From assembly GCA_035610835.1 (NCBI GenBank), contig CM069453.1, forward strand, positions 70,558,682-70,622,681: 64,000 nucleotides of DNA. Direction: 5' to 3'. Within the stretch, counting starts at the first letter, position 1; every line of letters begins with the position of its first letter. A program made the translations under genes and the position numbers. The notes under the pieces are model-generated. The model was not told where the DNA came from and ran no database searches. It worked only from the letters and a program-made list of their open reading frames with translations. Below, piece by piece: positions 58,746-64,000 of this stretch. This DNA is from Ophiura sarsii (lineage: Eukaryota > Echinodermata > Ophiuroidea > Amphilepidida > Ophiuridae).

Positions 58746-59287
58746 TTAGGGGAGACGTCAAAACTCGACCGTCCGTTGACTGCCGGTTACGGGCGGTTCC
58801 GCCCGGTTCTTTCAGGTCAAATGTTTTACTTGTATATGAATATTCGCGCATGCAACACTGAACAACCGCCGGTTGACTTAATGCTGTAATCTGACCAATT
58901 TACACTATCAATCTGTTACTTTGCGGTCATAATAGCTCTCTCTATAATCGTTCTATAAAAAAAAAACATTCATAGACTTTCGGTATTGATTTTAAAAAGT
59001 TAATTGAGCTATAAACAGATTGAAAAAGCCAACCCCAGGGAAAATCAATAGCTGTATTGTACTGGCTGTCAACTGAGACTTTTAAGTCTTAAAAGAGCCC
59101 ATTACTTCAAGATGTTATTGCTCCCGCGTGTGACGAGGCACTATCAACCGGTCGTGTTCACCAGAGTGTTGCTATTTGACCTCATTATGTGTGTATATTA
59201 TAACAGACGACACGTTTTGTGAGAACCGGGCGGAACCGGCAGTAACCGGCGGTTGCCGGGCGGTCGAGTTTTGACGTGATCCCTTAC
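58746..59287. mobile_element. Foldback element with CCGGT-rich arms
   Basis: GACGTCAAAACTCGACCG at 58754 pairs with CGGTCGAGTTTTGACGTGAT at 59261-59280. Both arms continue into GGAACCG/CGGTTCC repeats. Flanks TTAGGGG and CCCTTAC may be a decayed TTAA site. Confidence 0.75.
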
Positions 59288-59719
59288 GTAAATCAACTAT
59301 ACTATGCCGGTACGCGGTTTGGTTTAGACGTGTGCATGCGATTGTACTCATGGAATGTATAATATAAGCATTGCGCTAGTATTCGCGAAGGGGTGATCAC
59401 GGGAATGCGGCATGTTGGAATGTGCGCTGTATTTTGTACCAACAGATGGTTGTCCTTTAGTAAGCGGGTGTATAGGAAGACACTCTGGTTACTGGGGTGA
59501 TCATTTGTTATGTGTGGGATGTTATGGTATCTGCGCAGGTGGAACTTGCTACTCGGGCATTACATGAGTTGCGTAATGATTGAAGGTTTGTTTTATTGAA
59601 GGAACCCACACGTCTGTGCGTTTTAAACTTAGATTTTAATTCATTCAATTAATGTATTGTATAGAATAAGAAACAAGTCATAATAAGCACCATATGTCCC
59701 AATCATTGACGGATTACAG

Positions 59720-59819
59720 NNNNNNNNNNNNNNNNNNNNNNNNNNNNNNNNNNNNNNNNNNNNNNNNNNNNNNNNNNNNNNNNNNNNNNNNNNNNNNNNN
59801 NNNNNNNNNNNNNNNNNNN
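59720..59819. other. Assembly gap, 100 N
   Basis: Exactly 100 undetermined bases. The round number suggests a placeholder of unknown true size. It probably hides the left end of the hAT-like element ending at 60234. Confidence 0.98.
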
Positions 59820-60037
59820 CTTAAACTTTTCTGGATCCGCGCCTGGGTGGGTGTGTGTGGGTGGTGTGACCCAATAGTCGGCAAATATGTGCATGTGGTC
59901 GACAAATTTATGCAGCAGTCGGCTAAATAAAGAAAAATGTTATAGAGAACTTATGAAAACCCGGAGGATTGGGCATTTGTTGACTGTGCTGTTTCTTGGA
60001 CTGTGCGATTTGTTTGACCGTGTGAAAAAAATGTTGA

Positions 60038-60068
<31 letters not shown>

Positions 60069-60234
60069 CCCACCCCCACCACTTACGTGAAATTCACGAG
60101 GGACTGCAAAAATAAATGGGGCTACCTTTTACTATTTTTTGTTTGGTACGTCGGGGGAATCGAGAAGAATCTGAGTCGGGGGGATTTCATTTATGGTCAG
60201 GTGCCCCCCCCCCTCCCACTCATGTGCACGCCAC
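59820..60234. mobile_element. Right part of a hAT-like MITE
   Basis: It ends GTGCACGCCACTG (to 60234), the same form as the right end at 25368. It contains C28 at 60038-60065. The left end is not visible because of the gap. Confidence 0.45.
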
Positions 60235-62580
60235 TGTACATATTACATAGTTGTTGTTTGTATACATATACACAATTATTGTACCACAATAGGCTTATAT
60301 TATAAATTTGCAGAGTAAATTGCATGCTAAAACACCAAAACCCCATTTTTCAAACTGTCTTTCCTCCGAATTTCGGCCTTTTAAATCAAATAAGCAGATT
60401 TGAGTGGCTCTCAAGCCTATCCTAGGCCTAAACAAAGTTACCGCAAACACGGTCAAACCAAGGAGTTAATACTATAATAACTCTTGGTTGCAAACACGCC
60501 AGACTAGTATGGCCTAATACGCATATTTAGAGCTATTGGGCACGGCAAAATGTGGGTCTTTTCTGGCAAGGTGCAAGCCTATTGGAGAGTTTGAAGTCCT
60601 AAAATATGGAGGTAAACTGTTGACTAATGTAAAACAATTATTATTTTTTCGTTAAAACTATCGAATACGGCGTAGTTTTGTTTGTCTTCATCAGCGTTAT
60701 TAGCTGGTTAAAAGCGTATTTCAATGCAATCCCACACGTTAGCGTAAAACCAGAAGTAGGGCGTACCAACATCAGCGCGATACCGCCCAACACTAGGGAA
60801 ACCCTAAATCCGCGTATTGATCACTACGTTGTCACCCACTCAAAATTTGAACATGCTCAAAAAATATCCTAAACACCAACGTACCTCTGCGAACCCTTAA
60901 CGAATATTACGTATTACAAAGTGACGTATATGGTAGACTATGGTCGAGTTGTGATGTATAACCTAACGTTTTGAAATATCGTTTTCCTAATTATAAAGCA
61001 AAAAAATGTTTAATTAATTGATAATCAAAAAGAATTAGTGTACAAAAAAGCTAATAAAAACCTTGTTTTAACAAAGAAACGTATACATTATTATAGCCCG
61101 GCCACGTCACTATCTAATACCCCCGACGAATGTTGAAATGTTTTACCATGTTCGTACATGCTACTGATATTCAAACAATGACAAACATCGCTGAATACCA
61201 ATTTCATTTTGGACATGACTAACATAAACGTGTTGTTTTTCATCTATTATTCAGGGATATGACAAGAACGTAATGATAAGCTGTAAAAATACGATAGTGG
61301 ACGTCATGAACATACGCATGAATCAAACCAAAACTCCTTTAAGGTCATTCATTTGCAACTAAACGGCATTCATGACATGTATCTGTCCTTCTGTGGTTAT
61401 AAAACTACAAGTGCATACGTTAGGATAGAATCACAATAAAAAAGTATTGATCGGATTATTGGATTTTACAAAACAGTATCTATTCAAGTTTAATGCGTCG
61501 GTCAGTAAAAGTACGATCTAATTAGCTCCGATGGCGGGCAGAGTTCCTCCTCCCGGAACCGGAAATTAGAGGACCGTGAATATCGTGACAATTAGTTAGA
61601 TTTAAATGTTTAACGCCTGAAACTGCCATCAGAAGAAATTGAAGTAGGAAATGGAGCTGGCTTACATAATTATTTGTAAAGGAGTAATGATTCTAAAACA
61701 CACCTTTCTTCGATATCATCGAGAAACGTGACATTTGTATAAATTGATATTTCGCGCTCATTTAGGATGTAGATGATCAAGGGACTCACAGATACAGATT
61801 CTATCAAATCAAGTTTATAATATTATTCTTTTTCTGACTTACTGCAAAGCATGGTACATGCTGTCCCAAAATGATTAGTACCCATCGATGCCCAAAGTTC
61901 ATTAATTGTTTTCATCATCAAAATCAATGAGATTTAGGTCCGTTGTTTTTTCATCATCGTTGACGTACTGTACCCTTTCATTAACATTTTAGATCATGCA
62001 TATCGGACTTATTTAACTGAGGTTACACTCAATTGTGTAAGACATGGTGATTTCACCTTTTTGGCAAAGTGCAACAAATGTGTTTGTGTTAAACTTGTTT
62101 GAAAGAAACAAAGATAATCTCTCAATCTCTTGTCTACTATTGTAAACTGCAATTTAACTGCCATATTAAACTGTTGTTTGTTATGGTTGTAATTTAAGAG
62201 TAAAATGAATCGTCACACATGAGTGATCACAGGCTTGGTTTCTTAATGAGCTAGTTTTGAAGCTAAACTTGAGGGACATGTAAATAGGTAAAGAAGTGGT
62301 CATGGGTAAATTGCAGTGACTTAGACTTCGTTTTCATTTTGGGTGGAGTTTCTTACAGAATTGGTCAAAATGAAATATATACGTAGTATCTTACTTTTAA
62401 CCTCACCAAAATCTAAGCCCCTGCTAATTCCCCCTATACCACATCATTAGTTATTTAAAAGTCCCTATACACTTGTCAAATAAAACAATGCATGTGGTCA
62501 CTCAAGTATGACGAACTTATTTAACGCTTGAATTTGAATTAAAATGAATAATTATTAATGATTTGAACAACCATAAACAA
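60235..62580. other. 2.3 kb without recognised genes
   Basis: A 64-residue frame at 60678-60872 has no known domain. About 61525-61620 is less AT-rich and looks single-copy within the window. Confidence 0.4.
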
Positions 62581-62581
62581 A

Positions 62582-62675
62582 ACCTCGCCAGATTTGACAA
62601 AAAATCGTTAGAGTTGCTAACATCTCGCCAGATTAGACAAAAAAATCGCCAGTTGTCAAAATCTCGCCAGATTTC
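62582..62675 (+). repeat. Short tandem repeat, about 3 units
   Basis: Diverged units of about 30-40 bp contain TCTCGCCAGATT and GACAAAAAATCG. Confidence 0.7.
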
Positions 62676-62694
62676 ATACAATTAACGAGATATA

Positions 62695-63011
62695 CAGGGT
62701 GAGTCAAAATATTCAGGTCCCGTTTTCAAAAAAATCAGAAAAAATACTTCCTGTTAAAATTTGGTCAATTTTTTCATTGATTATAAGAGTAGACACACTT
62801 CTTAATACTTAATGAATTTTTCGAGACAATACCTAATTTCAAGTGTTAATTAAAACATATTTAGTTTGGAATAACCAATTTGAATGAAATAAAATTTAGT
62901 TTAATAGGTATCAATAACTGATGTGTATTTCATTAAATATATTCATTTTTGTATTTGCACGTGTTTAAAAAAATCAGTGAAATCGGGACCTGAATATTTT
63001 GACTCACCCTG
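62695..63011. mobile_element. TA-flanked mariner-type MITE
   Basis: It begins CAGGGTGAGTCAAAATATTC and ends with the exact complement, flanked by TA at 62693-62694 and 63012-63013. The perfect arms continue through AGGTCCCG. It is 317 bp with no transposase, which fits a recent non-autonomous Tc1/mariner element. Confidence 0.92.
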
Positions 63012-63490
63012 TATTTTCAATGTTCTTACGGTTTTCGGAGTTTTATACACATATTTGTGGGAGCAAATGATGGCAAACCCACAAACGTTCACCATGTCGG
63101 GTACTAATGATGCTTCTTGCCTTTTAAAGCAGAACAAAATAATGATCAAATCTGTGAAATATTCTGATTTTTAAATCATAGTTTTATCAATACTTTATCG
63201 ATCATCTTGATATTTAGTTGCAAATTGGTTGAACAAATATGGACGTCTTCATGATAATTCATCGACCGTAACATGACACGACACCGAGATGAACTTGAAA
63301 ATGGAACCTTGTTTATTCATATTCAACTTCTCAATTCAAAGAAAGACATATAGGGTGACTTAAACTACTTGCCTCTTGAGGTTTATTTAACGATAAGTCT
63401 TATTACCAAATGACTGAGTCCTAGTAAACCGAGCTGCACAGATTACAAAGATGTATATTAGTGTAATTTATCAAAATGTTAAGCATTTTA
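63012..63490. other. No feature recognised
   Basis: AT-rich DNA without credible frames. Confidence 0.4.
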
Positions 63491-63855
63491 ATAGACGTTA
63501 TTCATAATTGGCGCATTTACGTCAACAGAGAGTGTGAATTCTAACTGAGCATGCTCAGAGCAATTAGTGCGCCGACAAACATTACAATCTCGTAGAGGAG
63601 AGCGGGGAGTGTACGCCCTATGGGCAGGTTCACCCACCACGTGATTCTCATCATTGCGGCCACTGGTTGAATTTGACGAACACACTATATGTTTTTATGA
63701 TTAGTGCAAAGTTCACCAAATTGAAAAAACTACATCACTCTCGTTTCGGCTACATTGCTGGCCTCGTTTTTGGAGCAGTAATTGCTCTGAGCATGTTCAG
63801 TTGGATAGCACGGCACTCTTTTGACGTAAATGCGCCAATTATGAAAAACGTCTAT
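63491..63855. mobile_element. Foldback MITE
   Basis: ATAGACGTTATTCATAATTG at 63491 pairs with its complement ending at 63855. Arms continue through GGCGCATTTACGTCAA and CTGAGCATG. Frames inside (63488-63685, 63667-63879) derive from the arms. Confidence 0.82.
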
Positions 63856-64000
63856 TCCTCTAAACCCTCAACTCAATAAACACGGTGACAATAGTGTTAA
63901 ACCGGCAACACTTTGCGAGCGCGGTAGTTGAAATGTCAGTTACAGTCAGTCCGGGTCGCGATTATTTTGTTCATACATGAGTTAAGCAAGATCAGTTCAT
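63856..64000. other. Window edge, nothing recognised
   Basis: Short terminal segment. No feature seen. Confidence 0.4.

Overview
This 64 kb window looks like repeat-dense, non-genic DNA from a large animal genome. It is AT-rich, with non-LTR retrotransposon fragments of CR1/L2/jockey type, mini-Helitrons, hAT and Tc1/mariner-type MITEs, many foldback elements, long minisatellites, long poly-G/poly-C runs and a 100-N scaffold gap (59720-59819). The repeat style fits a marine invertebrate, perhaps a deuterostome such as an echinoderm or hemichordate, but that is inference. I found no intact protein-coding host gene, rRNA gene or convincing tRNA gene. The only recognisable protein-coding remnants are four decayed retrotransposon reverse-transcriptase tails.

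Layout. 0-5 kb: two diverged direct copies of one dispersed repeat. The second carries a 42-bp minisatellite and the first a TTAA-flanked MITE. They are followed by three foldback MITEs joined end to end at shared TTAA sites, then a 20-bp tandem array. 5-14 kb: mostly unannotatable AT-rich DNA with small inverted-repeat elements. 14.7-16.5 kb: a minus-strand LINE whose frame is cut by a TTAA-flanked compound insertion containing two tRNA-like units. 16.5-17 kb: a MITE filled with 20-bp palindromes. 18.5-21.7 kb: foldback elements, one enclosing a second LINE tail. 21.9-39.5 kb: four copies of a dispersed repeat (family A), repeatedly invaded. One copy is split by a 5.75 kb TTAA-flanked giant palindrome and by a 1.4 kb element with an 8-bp target duplication. 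Next comes a 3.9 kb array of 44-bp units. 41.2-42.3 and 51.3-53.5 kb: three related mini-Helitrons, two of them head to tail. 46-48 and 56-58 kb: two copies of one foldback family and two more LINE tails. 58.7-64 kb: further foldback and TA-type MITEs around the gap.

The unifying theme is insertion at TTAA. About a dozen structurally different elements are bounded by TTAA, and several were dated or delimited by what they interrupt. The best candidates for something undescribed are the giant palindrome with 11 near-perfect RFX-type X-box motifs, the head-to-tail Helitron pair, the palindrome-cluster MITE and the tRNA-like TTAA units. Coordinates of decayed repeats are approximate unless exact termini are given. 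Statements about identity are by eye, not computed.
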